A model generated the notes under the pieces. The model searched no databases. It saw only the letters and a list, made by a program, of their open reading frames with translations, and was not told where the DNA came from. Both the position numbers and the translations under genes were made by a program. 42,735 nt of DNA from Defluviitaleaceae bacterium. Its GTDB lineage: Bacteria > Bacillota > Clostridia > Lachnospirales > WRAX01. Below, one piece after another: positions 16,417-24,042 of this stretch. The first letter of the stretch is position 1, and each line of letters starts with the position of its first letter. The DNA lies in assembly GCA_009785555.1 (NCBI GenBank), contig WQWB01000008.1:1-42735 (forward strand), read 5' to 3'.

Positions 16417-17502
16417 TCAGTTACGGTATGTTGTACCAAGGCAATATACAATGCGGTTGGGTTTTTGGTTTTCAAATTCAGTATCGGTCACGTTAAAGCC
16501 TGCCTTTAATAGTGTTTTGTGCGACGCATTATTTTCTTGGTTAACTGAGGCGTAAACGTTGGTAATGTCATGTGTATTTTTGCACCATACCATAAATGCC
16601 TGCACCGCCTCAGTTGCATAGCTACGCCCCCTGAAGTCTTTATTTATAGCATAGCAAATTTCATAGGCTTTTCCTATGCCCTTTAAATCAGCTTCACCAA
16701 TGCCGATATGGCCGATTAGTGTGTTTGTATCCGTTCTTACGATTGCAAAGTGGCAGGGCATCCGCAAACTGTCATAATTATCTATAAAGGATTTTATTTC
16801 CTCACGTGCGTCATCTTCGCTTATATGAGAATGATCAGACATATAGGCTTTTATCTGTTCATCTTGGTTGTTTAAAAAATATTGCGGTGTGTCATCTAAA
16901 TTAAATTCGCGTATTGTAAGGTTTTTAGTACGAATTAATGCTGGCTCACAAATGATTTGGCTAGATAGGCCTGGATCTGTAAATGCCGCAAGGCTCTCTA
17001 CCCCAAAACGGCGTAAAAATTCCTCTGTTGTCTCAAAAAGAATGGGCCTGCCCGGCGTGTCCTGTCGGCCGCACTCTTGTATGAGACCGAGGTCAACAAG
17101 CGATTTCACGGCATGTTCGGCGGAAAGGCCGCGGATCTCTTCTATCGCCGGTTTTGTTATGGGTTGTTTAAAAGCGATAATCGCAAGTGTTTCTAAAAGG
17201 GTAGGGGAGAGGTTCTTTTTCTCGGGTAGCCGCATTAAGGCGTTTACCGGCTCGTAAAACATTGGGTTTGTACGCATTTGGAACTTATTTTCAAGGCGGA
17301 TAATTTCGATACCCTTACCCACGTTATATTCGTTTATCAATTCACCTAAATAAAATTCAGTATCATCCTCGGAAATGCCTACGGCAGAAGCGAGTTTTTC
17401 AACATCCATGGCGTCGCCGCAAGCAAACAAAAGCGCTTCGAGTGCGCCTTTTATGTATTTCCCGTCAAAAAGACCGTGCGTAATGAAATTTATATTATCC
17501 AT
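16417..17502 (-). CDS. scpB: ScpB condensin subunit fused to a GNAT acetyltransferase
   Basis: A single 361-codon frame. Residues 1 to about 175 are ScpB, the winged-helix kleisin-associated subunit of SMC-ScpAB: YIKGALEALLFACGD, NLSPTLLETLAIIAFKQPITKPAIEEIRG and a GRPILFETTEEFLRRFG end. After a linker, residues about 189-361 form a RimJ/RimL-type GNAT domain: LIRTKNLTIREFNLDD, HFAIVRTDTNTLIGHIG, the acetyl-CoA loop FRGRSYATEAV, and NNASHKTLLKAGF. ScpB normally stops near residue 180-200. The start overlaps the end of the preceding separate GNAT gene by 13 nt. The ScpB role (chromosome segregation) is secure; the acetyltransferase substrate is unknown. Confidence 0.88.
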   Translation of the reverse strand: MDNINFITHGLFDGKYIKGALEALLFACGDAMDVEKLASAVGISEDDTEFYLGELINEYNVGKGIEIIRLENKFQMRTNPMFYEPVNALMRLPEKKNLSPTLLETLAIIAFKQPITKPAIEEIRGLSAEHAVKSLVDLGLIQECGRQDTPGRPILFETTEEFLRRFGVESLAAFTDPGLSSQIICEPALIRTKNLTIREFNLDDTPQYFLNNQDEQIKAYMSDHSHISEDDAREEIKSFIDNYDSLRMPCHFAIVRTDTNTLIGHIGIGEADLKGIGKAYEICYAINKDFRGRSYATEAVQAFMVWCKNTHDITNVYASVNQENNASHKTLLKAGFNVTDTEFENQKPNRIVYCLGTTYRN

Positions 17503-18068
17503 TGCATCTTTTCATATTTTCCTATAAATTCTTCTTTTGTTATAATAAATGTCAGCGCGTCGTATCGCTCACCATTTAAACGGCGGATACCACGGATGCG
17601 TCCGATTTCTTCAAAGCCTATAGCTTCGGCAAGTTTTATCATCCTATAGTTACCCGACCAGGTTTGCGTGTATAGTTCGCTTATATCTGCTCTGTCAAAT
17701 AAATAAGACATATAGAGAATCAGAGCGGTTTTGCCGTAACCTTTGCCTCGTGCGGCCTGTGGCGGTATGTTTATGCCAACGGCGACCACACCGTCATCAA
17801 CACCATTGATGCGATAACAAGATACCCAGCCGACATGGCCGTCCGGCGTATCAATTTCCATGGGGGAATGATATTTTGGCGCGGTAAGTATGTTTTTGGC
17901 CAATAATTTGCCGCGCCACTCCAGTTGCGTTATTACATCGTCCTCTCCCCACAGTTCCCACGGCGCATCCCACTCACTCCATTCAGTGTCGACAGTAAAC
18001 CAGCGGATAACGTCGCTGAAGTCAGATTCACTAAACGGTCTAAGCGTTACGTTTTTGTATGAGATCAT
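17490..18068 (-). CDS. GNAT-family N-acetyltransferase
   Basis: The start is taken at 18068 (MISYKNVTLRPF), where ATGA overlaps the PAP2 stop, rather than at 18101; 192 residues. A GNAT fold is indicated by VTLRPFSESDF at the start, GHVGWVSCYRI in the central strands, the acetyl-CoA pyrophosphate loop QAARGKGYGKTA, and LYTQTWSGNYRMIKLAEAIGFEEIGRIRG at the end. An AAAGGA site lies upstream. It is inserted with PAP2 between scpA and scpB, which are adjacent in many Firmicutes. It is not an obvious duplicate of the GNAT domain fused to ScpB. Substrate unknown. Confidence 0.85.
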   Translation of the reverse strand: MISYKNVTLRPFSESDFSDVIRWFTVDTEWSEWDAPWELWGEDDVITQLEWRGKLLAKNILTAPKYHSPMEIDTPDGHVGWVSCYRINGVDDGVVAVGINIPPQAARGKGYGKTALILYMSYLFDRADISELYTQTWSGNYRMIKLAEAIGFEEIGRIRGIRRLNGERYDALTFIITKEEFIGKYEKMQWII

Positions 18069-18622
18069 GTTGGCTGATTTCCTTTCTTGGTATAGATCCA
18101 ATTAACCAGCTTAATCGTGCCGAAAGCGAAGGCAGAGCCTGTAAATAGCGCAACGGCAACATCCGTTACGAAGTGCATGTACAGGTAAACCCGCGAAAAG
18201 GCGATTAATGCGGCGAAAACATAAGCGATGATACCCAGCCTCCAATTATAGTAGGCTATTACTAGCGCGGCTGCGAAAGACAGGCTGGCGTGCCCGGAAG
18301 GCATGGAATACCCCATATTTGCGCGCCTTTCCACAAGCAGTTGGATGTAAGGGTTTAAGTCCGTTGGGCGCGGGCGGCGAAAAATGTTTTTAAGAATCAA
18401 CTCGTTGCCGATAATTACGATTACCTGCGATAGAAGCAACGTTATGCCAGCGCGCCTGCATTTAACGAATAAGACCAATATAATGCCTAAAGCAAGCCAT
18501 ATTAAGCCTGCATGCGCAAAATATGTGAACGTTGCCATGAAATTATCCAACCATATCGGGCGTTGGAATCTTTGGACGGCATCAACGACCCTAATATCCC
18601 ATTCATGAATTGATGCGAACAT
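18065..18622 (-). CDS. PAP2-family membrane phosphatase
   Basis: The start is at the ATG 18622, 9 nt after AGGAG (the track uses a TTG two codons earlier); 185 residues with about five membrane helices. The three phosphatase motifs are intact: KNIFRRPRP, YSMPSGHAS and SRVYLYMHFVTDV. Members dephosphorylate phosphatidic acid, undecaprenyl pyrophosphate or similar lipids at the membrane; BcrC-like or PgpB-like activity is possible. It lies between scpA and the GNAT gene with tight spacing, so it is cotranscribed with the segregation genes without an obvious functional link. Confidence 0.9.
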   Translation of the reverse strand: MFASIHEWDIRVVDAVQRFQRPIWLDNFMATFTYFAHAGLIWLALGIILVLFVKCRRAGITLLLSQVIVIIGNELILKNIFRRPRPTDLNPYIQLLVERRANMGYSMPSGHASLSFAAALVIAYYNWRLGIIAYVFAALIAFSRVYLYMHFVTDVAVALFTGSAFAFGTIKLVNWIYTKKGNQPT

Positions 18623-18634
18623 TTTCAATTTCTC

Positions 18635-19387
18635 CTATAGGTTAACTAGTTCAATTACGGCAAAAGGGTTTTCTTGCCTAGCGGACACTCGTTGCTGCTT
18701 CATAAGCTCGAGAAGGGCTAGAAAGGTTATAACCACTTCTTCCTTATCAGCTGAGGAGTCAAACAGTTCAAAAAAGGTTGTTCTGCTGTTTTTTAATTTC
18801 TGCGTTATGAACAGCATTCTATCTGTAATTGTATATCTTTCTATATGCAAGGTGCCAAAGCCGGCGCGTTGTTTGTCTACACGGCGTTCTTTACGGTTAA
18901 TGACATCTAAAAACATTTGGTGCAGCTTTTCTGGGGTTATGATACCCGTAATTTGGCGTTGTGGCGGATTTACGGCGGCATGTTCCCAATCTACGGTTTC
19001 GTCCAAACCGCGGTATACGGCTAACGCGCCAAATTGGCCGCTTTCAGCAAGCTCGGCGGCCTTTTCTTTATATAAACGGTACTCCAGAATTTGACGTACC
19101 AAGTCTGCTCGCGGGTCGTCTTCCGATTCGATTTCATCAGCCAACGTTATAGGTAAAGGAAGGAGCATGCGTGCCTTGATGGACAAGAGCGTAGCGGCGA
19201 GGACGAGGAAGCCGCTAAGTTCATCCATATCAAGACCTTCGAGCGATTTTACGTGAATAAGATATTGCTCCGTAATTATCGCGATAGGTATATCAAAAAT
19301 ATCCACTTCATGTTTGGAAATAAGTTGGAGAAGCAAATCCATCGGACCGTTAAAGGTATTTACGTTAACGTTAAATGCTGCGTTCAT
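18635..19387 (-). CDS. scpA: Segregation and condensation protein A
   Basis: The start is moved to 19387 (MNAAFNVNVNTFNGPMDLLLQL), two nt after the stop of the M50-like gene, giving 250 residues. ScpA is the kleisin bridging the SMC dimer. Visible features are the N-terminal FNGPMDLLLQLISKHEVDIFDIPIA motif that contacts the SMC neck, LAATLLSIKARMLLP, an acidic linker, and a C-terminal winged helix (ITFLALLELMKQQRVSARQENPFAVIEL). Full length. Same operon as scpB, but separated from it by PAP2 and GNAT genes. Confidence 0.95.
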   Translation of the reverse strand: MNAAFNVNVNTFNGPMDLLLQLISKHEVDIFDIPIAIITEQYLIHVKSLEGLDMDELSGFLVLAATLLSIKARMLLPLPITLADEIESEDDPRADLVRQILEYRLYKEKAAELAESGQFGALAVYRGLDETVDWEHAAVNPPQRQITGIITPEKLHQMFLDVINRKERRVDKQRAGFGTLHIERYTITDRMLFITQKLKNSRTTFFELFDSSADKEEVVITFLALLELMKQQRVSARQENPFAVIELVNL

Positions 19388-19388
19388 T

Positions 19389-20006
19389 TTATAACCAACG
19401 TAAAATACCGTATACGATAGGATCAAACAGCCAATTTAGAACTCCGAAGATAATCAGAACGATAAGAACGATCTGCATAACCGGCTCCTTGCCTTGCATA
19501 CGCATCCAGGCGGCCGGGTTGACCGCTTTAACGGCGCGGTTAAGATCCATAGGCCAAATGGGGATGAGGTTGAGTATGGAGAGTAAAAATGTAAGGCGGG
19601 CTGCTTCCGAAAAAATGTAGAAAACAGCATATTGCCCTTGATCCATCATTATTGGTTGAGTGTCCATAAACATCATGTATGAAACTAAGGCAAATATCCC
19701 CGCGAAAATGAACAGCGAAACAAGTGGAATTATGGCAATGGCGAGTGCGGCTTTTTTTCGGTCGTGTCTGAAATAAAGCGGGTTTGTCTCAACCGGACGA
19801 CCCCACCCAAAACCGAAAAAGAAGAAGAAAACTAACCCTATAGGCTCAAGATGCTTGAGTGGGTTAAGTGTAAGGCGTTTGGCGGGTTTGATGGTTTTAT
19901 CTCCGCATACATGTGCGGTTACGGCACGGATTAAACCATGTAGTGTAAAAACGACTATGCCGACAAGAAGCGGTGTGGTTAGTAATAAGATGTTTAATAG
20001 AGTCAT
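19389..20006 (-). CDS. Site-2 protease (M50) family protein with lost active site
   Basis: A 205-residue membrane protein resembling the M50 site-2 proteases commonly found beside scpA in Clostridia. The overall pattern is kept: a first helix, AHVCGD, RLTLNPLKHLEPIG, a long membrane segment, and a NLIPIWPMD motif. The zinc motif HExxH, however, reads HGLIR (residues 23-27), so both the catalytic Glu and the second His are gone, and the usual DG after NPxP is DL. It is therefore unlikely to cleave peptides. The reading frame is intact and coupled to mltG by an ATGA overlap, so it is probably expressed as a pseudoenzyme. Confidence 0.75.
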   Translation of the reverse strand: MTLLNILLLTTPLLVGIVVFTLHGLIRAVTAHVCGDKTIKPAKRLTLNPLKHLEPIGLVFFFFFGFGWGRPVETNPLYFRHDRKKAALAIAIIPLVSLFIFAGIFALVSYMMFMDTQPIMMDQGQYAVFYIFSEAARLTFLLSILNLIPIWPMDLNRAVKAVNPAAWMRMQGKEPVMQIVLIVLIIFGVLNWLFDPIVYGILRWL

Positions 20007-21145
20007 CGTCTGTAACGTTCTATTGCTTGGTTGTGACCTGTAAAAGTTGTGTTAAATACGTGTCGTCCAGATGCTGGATCCGCCAATACCATAAAAAGAT
20101 ACCTTGTGTTGGCTGGGTTAAGCGCGGCGTTTATGGCGGCGCGGCCTGGGTTTGTTATCGGGCCGGGAGGAAGGCCTCCTCCATTCCTGTAGGTATTGTA
20201 AGGTGAGCTTGCCGTCGATTCTATATGCCTGTTTAGTACGTGGCCGTCAGCCGGCGTTTCATATCCCATTAAAGCCAGAGCATAGATTACAGTGGAACAC
20301 ATTTCCAACTGCATTGTACCTGTAAAATTTTGTGTGGGGTGGCGGTTAAGGCGGTTAAAGACGATTGCCGAAACAAGTGGACGCTCACTGGCTAGGCGTG
20401 TTTCCATTTCAATAATGCTTGCGATTGTGATAATTTCGTCAATCGTCATCCCAAGCTCCTCTGCGCGCTCTTCCATCTCAAATGTGAATACGCGTTGGAA
20501 TTGGTTAAGCATCCTGTCTATTAAGTCATTGGGCGTGGCGTTGTGCGGTATGCGGTATGTGTCTGGGAAAAGGTAGCCTTCCAAGGGGTTGGCCCGTCCG
20601 GGTATGTTCTGTACGGGTTGTAAAAAGAAAAATTGCGCACCATAGTTGTCTACGGCGTACATCCATTCCTCAAAAGTCCAAAGCCCCATTTCTGCCGTCA
20701 ATTCCCCAATTTCACGGATGGTTAGCCCCTCTCGGATAGTTATGGTTATGTCCGGTGCGGCCACAAATTCGGCATGTTGCATCATCTGCATAATCTCGTT
20801 ATTGCGCATATGCGTGTTAAAAACGTATGTGCCGGGGCGTAGCTGGTTGTGTGTACCGTTAAGCCGGGATTCAAGATAGAAAATCCAGGCAGAGCGTACG
20901 ATCCCCTTATCCTGTAAAACACGCCCAACCTCCAAAGCGTTGGCGCGGTTTGGGTCTGATGTGCCTGCGGTAACTTCGACTGTAAATTCCTGCAGGGGCA
21001 TACTGGTATCGTTATAAAATAAGCCAATACCGAAAGAATATGCCCACGTGCCGACGAAAATAATCGCGACGACGGCGACGATGATAAAAATTACGTTGAA
21101 TATCGCGCCGGTCATGAATTCAAATAAGCTGTTAAACCTCCCCAT
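20003..21145 (-). CDS. mltG: Endolytic murein transglycosylase MltG
   Basis: A 380-residue membrane-anchored lytic transglycosylase (YceG family) that cleaves nascent glycan strands. One membrane helix at about 15-40 is followed by an extracytoplasmic region: a LysM-like part with LRPGTYVFNTHM, EGLTIREIGEL, then the catalytic domain with NPLEGYLFPDTY, TIASIIEMET (the catalytic Glu of the family lies in this IIE segment), MQLEMCSTVIYAL, SPYNTYRNGGGLPPGPI and a C-terminal LADPASGRHVF. In ordinary YceG the lysine-rich motif is IIEKEA; here it is IIEMET. Linked by ATGA overlap to the M50-like gene. Confidence 0.93.
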   Translation of the reverse strand: MGRFNSLFEFMTGAIFNVIFIIVAVVAIIFVGTWAYSFGIGLFYNDTSMPLQEFTVEVTAGTSDPNRANALEVGRVLQDKGIVRSAWIFYLESRLNGTHNQLRPGTYVFNTHMRNNEIMQMMQHAEFVAAPDITITIREGLTIREIGELTAEMGLWTFEEWMYAVDNYGAQFFFLQPVQNIPGRANPLEGYLFPDTYRIPHNATPNDLIDRMLNQFQRVFTFEMEERAEELGMTIDEIITIASIIEMETRLASERPLVSAIVFNRLNRHPTQNFTGTMQLEMCSTVIYALALMGYETPADGHVLNRHIESTASSPYNTYRNGGGLPPGPITNPGRAAINAALNPANTRYLFMVLADPASGRHVFNTTFTGHNQAIERYRR

Positions 21146-21251
21146 GGCGTATACTCCTTTGTAAGATTTTAAAACTCTATCATATCGCCAAACATGTCTA
21201 TATTAGATAAACGATTTTCACGCAAAATGTTTTATGATTATTTCAGGTATA

Positions 21252-22934
21252 TTACACTTCCATAATTACTGGCAAGATCATTGGATTTCTTTTTGTTTTC
21301 TGCCAAACAAAGTCCTTTACCGCGTCGCGTATCTCCGTTTTTATATACGAATATTCGACGATATTGCGTCGCTCGCATTTTTCTAAGGCCTTGCGTGCGG
21401 CGGCGCGCATTTCTTCCATTAGGCTGTCAGATTCCCGTACATATACGAAGCCGCGCGAAATGATGTCTGGGCCGGAGATAATTTGCCCCGTTTCGACCTC
21501 TACGCTTAAAGCGACGATGATGATACCATCTTCACTTAGGATTTTACGGTCACGGATGACGATGTTGCCCACGTCGCCGATGCCAAGACCGTCGACGAAT
21601 ACCTGCCCGTTTGTAACGGTGCCGTTTATTTTCGCGCCTTCATTACCTATTTCAAGAACTTCTCCGAGATTTGTTAAGAATACATTCTCCCGCGGCATAC
21701 CCATGCCGGCGGCAAGTTCGCAGTGGTGCTTGAGGTGCTTATATTCGCCGTGTATCGGCATAAAGTACTTTGGCGCAAGAAGCGCGTGCATCAGCTTTAT
21801 CTCTTCTTGTTTAGCATGTCCGGAAACGTGTATTTCCGCCAAAGATTCATATATAACATCCGCGCCTTTTTTGAACAGGTCATTGATAAGGCGGGTGATA
21901 GATTTTTCATTCCCCGGGATGCTGGACGCAGATATGATAACCCTGTCGCCGTGTTTGATTTCGACTTGCTTATGGTCGTTTGTGGACATGCGAGTCAGCG
22001 CGCTCATTGCTTCGCCTTGGCTGCCGGTGGTGATTGTGACGAGCTGCCCGTCCACGTAATTCTTGATGTCGCCGATATTTATAAGCACTTTGTCCGGGAT
22101 ATTTAAGTATCCCAATTCCGAGGCTACTTTAACCACATTAAGCATGGACCTGCCGACGAACGCGACGCGACGCCCATGCCGCTTGGCCGTATTTACGATT
22201 TGCTGTATCCGTGGGATGTTTGAGCTGAATGTAGCGACGATTATCCTGTTGTTTTGAGTTTTGTTGAAGATATTTTCAAAGGATTCTGCAACCTGCCGCT
22301 CACTGATTGTGTAGCCTTTAAGTTCCACGTTCGTGCTATCGCACATAAACAACAAAACACCGGCTTTGCCAAGTTCAGCAAACCGTTGCAGATCCATCTT
22401 TTCGCCCTGGATGGGTGTATGGTCTATTTTAAAGTCGCCCGTGTGGACGATAACGCCAGCCGGCGTTTTTATCGCCAAAGCAACCGCTCCTGCGATGCTG
22501 TGGGTAACGCTTATAAACTCAATTTCAAAATGTTTGCCAAGTTTGAAGGACTGCCCAGGTTGTATGCAATGGCGCTTAACCGTGTTGAGTAGGCCATGTT
22601 CTTTTAGTTTCAATTCGGAAAGCCCCAAAGTGAGGGTTGTGCCGTAAAGCGGTACGTTCAGCTCCCGCATGAAGTACGGTACGGCCCCAATATGATCCTC
22701 ATGCCCGTGGGTGAGGATCACGCCTTTCACCCTATCGCGGTTCTTAACAAGGTACGAGAAATCGGGGATAACTAGGTCTATGCCCAGCTGGTCGTCCTCC
22801 GGAAAGGCGACACCGCAGTCTACAACTATTATATCTTCGCCAAACTCAAGTACATATAGATTTTTGCCTATTTCGTGGATTCCTCCGAGGGCAAATGCCC
22901 GGAGTTTTAGTTTTGATACTGATTTGGATGCCAT
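21252..22934 (-). CDS. rnj: Ribonuclease J
   Basis: A 560-residue metallo-beta-lactamase/beta-CASP ribonuclease with 5'-3' exo- and endo-activity in mRNA decay and rRNA maturation. Metal ligands are in HGHEDHIG (about 75-82), SVTHSIAG and HTGDFKID; the beta-CASP region has CDSTNVE, TFSSNIPRIQQI and GSQGEAMSAL, then SGHAKQEE and PIHGEYKHL. The C-terminal dimerisation domain is present. An AAGGAGATTTA site precedes the ATG. The usual SIPGNE motif reads SSIPGNEKS. In the same strand order as ruvX and mltG, so part of the long housekeeping run. Confidence 0.95.
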   Translation of the reverse strand: MASKSVSKLKLRAFALGGIHEIGKNLYVLEFGEDIIVVDCGVAFPEDDQLGIDLVIPDFSYLVKNRDRVKGVILTHGHEDHIGAVPYFMRELNVPLYGTTLTLGLSELKLKEHGLLNTVKRHCIQPGQSFKLGKHFEIEFISVTHSIAGAVALAIKTPAGVIVHTGDFKIDHTPIQGEKMDLQRFAELGKAGVLLFMCDSTNVELKGYTISERQVAESFENIFNKTQNNRIIVATFSSNIPRIQQIVNTAKRHGRRVAFVGRSMLNVVKVASELGYLNIPDKVLINIGDIKNYVDGQLVTITTGSQGEAMSALTRMSTNDHKQVEIKHGDRVIISASSIPGNEKSITRLINDLFKKGADVIYESLAEIHVSGHAKQEEIKLMHALLAPKYFMPIHGEYKHLKHHCELAAGMGMPRENVFLTNLGEVLEIGNEGAKINGTVTNGQVFVDGLGIGDVGNIVIRDRKILSEDGIIIVALSVEVETGQIISGPDIISRGFVYVRESDSLMEEMRAAARKALEKCERRNIVEYSYIKTEIRDAVKDFVWQKTKRNPMILPVIMEV

Positions 22935-22952
22935 TAAATCTCCTTAATAAGT

Positions 22953-23675
22953 TTAGAACTCTACTTCATAATCATCCAAACGCTCGTCAAAAAGAGCGGC
23001 GACGGTTTCAAACTCGTCGTCGTCAAGCTCCTCAAAGACCATGTTGTCCGCGTCAGACCCGACTTCTTTGAAGATAACGGCCTCGGCCTCGTCGTCGTCA
23101 ATCAGGTCAGTTTCCACAACCAGCATGTAACGGATGCAGTTATGGGTAAGTTCGTCCAATACGACAAACTCTATCTCCACGCCGTCTTCGTCAGTTATTT
23201 TGATGATCATATCGTCGTTCATTTTTGTATTTTCTCCCTTAGTTTTAATATCCCGCGCCTTTTCGTCCAAAAAATCTTGCAGGATAATAACAGCGGCAAG
23301 TTTGTCAACATGCTCGCCGCGTTTGTGGCGGGGTACGCCTCCTTCGGCTAATACCCGCTCCGCTATAACGCTTGTAAAACGTTCATCTCTCAAATAAATA
23401 TCTTGCAACGGCAGCGCATTTTGCAATTTGTCTTTAAATTCCAAGGTTTTATTGGTCTGCTCGCTTATTTTTGTATCGGTACGTATGGGGTAGCCGACAA
23501 CGATTCTTAAAATATTTTCTCTATCAACAATCTCTTTAATCTGGTTGATGAAAGCCCACTTTTTTTCGGTTGGCTTGCGGATGATACTATTAAGGCCGCG
23601 CGCGGTGATGCCAAGCTCATCGCTGATGGCAAGGCCGACGGAACGGTCCCCAAAATCTATGCTCAAAGTCCTCAT
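22953..23675 (-). CDS. ruvX: RuvX (YqgF) fused to DUF1292
   Basis: One 240-codon frame. Residues 1 to about 145 are the RNase H-fold YqgF/RuvX protein, linked to rRNA processing and Holliday junction resolution: LSIDFGDRSVGLAISD, VVGYPIRTDG-like VVGYPIRTDT, LRDERFTSVIAE and HVDKLAAVIILQDFL. Residues about 152-240 are an acidic DUF1292 domain (DEDGVEIEFVVLDEL, DEAEAVIFKEV, EFETVAALFDE). In most Firmicutes these are separate neighbouring genes after ireB. An AAGGGAG sequence 11 nt before an internal ATG (23222, Met152) could still start DUF1292 alone. The junction contains no stop codon. Confidence 0.9.
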   Translation of the reverse strand: MRTLSIDFGDRSVGLAISDELGITARGLNSIIRKPTEKKWAFINQIKEIVDRENILRIVVGYPIRTDTKISEQTNKTLEFKDKLQNALPLQDIYLRDERFTSVIAERVLAEGGVPRHKRGEHVDKLAAVIILQDFLDEKARDIKTKGENTKMNDDMIIKITDEDGVEIEFVVLDELTHNCIRYMLVVETDLIDDDEAEAVIFKEVGSDADNMVFEELDDDEFETVAALFDERLDDYEVEF

Positions 23676-23684
23676 ATTACCGGT

Positions 23685-23966
23685 TTATTCCTCATAGAGA
23701 TAGAAGCGGACAAGCTCTTCCAGCAATTCGTCCTGCCCGATGCGGGTGATGATTTTGCGTGCGTTGCGGTGGTTAGTGATGTATGTTGGGTCGCCGGAAA
23801 GGATATAGCCCATAATTTGGTTTATAGGATTATAGCCTTTATCAATTAAGGCTTCGCAAATTTCACCCATCATATCCCGTATATTAGTTTCTGTTTTACT
23901 TGCAAGCATTTTTATCTCTGCGGGAGATATTTTTTGGGTTTCGTAAATATCACGTTTTTCGGGCAT
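23685..23966 (-). CDS. ireB: IreB-family regulatory protein
   Basis: A 93-residue cytosolic protein of the DUF965/YrzL family. In Enterococcus, IreB is a substrate of the Ser/Thr kinase IreK and affects cephalosporin resistance; that is family knowledge, not shown here. Family segments are [40 protein letters not shown] and [22 protein letters not shown]. The N-terminal part carries threonine at about residues 10 and 25-27. A GTGAGGA ribosome site lies upstream, with its own promoter at 24014-24042. Directly before ruvX, as is usual. Confidence 0.93.
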   Translation of the reverse strand: MPEKRDIYETQKISPAEIKMLASKTETNIRDMMGEICEALIDKGYNPINQIMGYILSGDPTYITNHRNARKIITRIGQDELLEELVRFYLYEE

Positions 23967-24013
23967 ATGTTTGTCCTCACTTGATTTACAATTTTATCAC
24001 TGTAATTGTTACT

Positions 24014-24042
24014 ATTTTATTACAATCCATGAAGTAAATCAA
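24014..24042 (-). promoter_or_regulatory. Promoter of the ireB-ruvX-rnj run
   Basis: On the minus strand TTGATT, a 17-nt spacer, then TAAAAT, about 48 nt before the ireB start. The -35 box abuts the mtaB stop codon, so this is a secondary promoter inside the long gene run. Confidence 0.55.

Noticed and set aside
21364-22059. 231-codon plus-strand ORF
   Set aside because: Antisense shadow of RNase J; serine- and arginine-rich composition typical of antisense frames.
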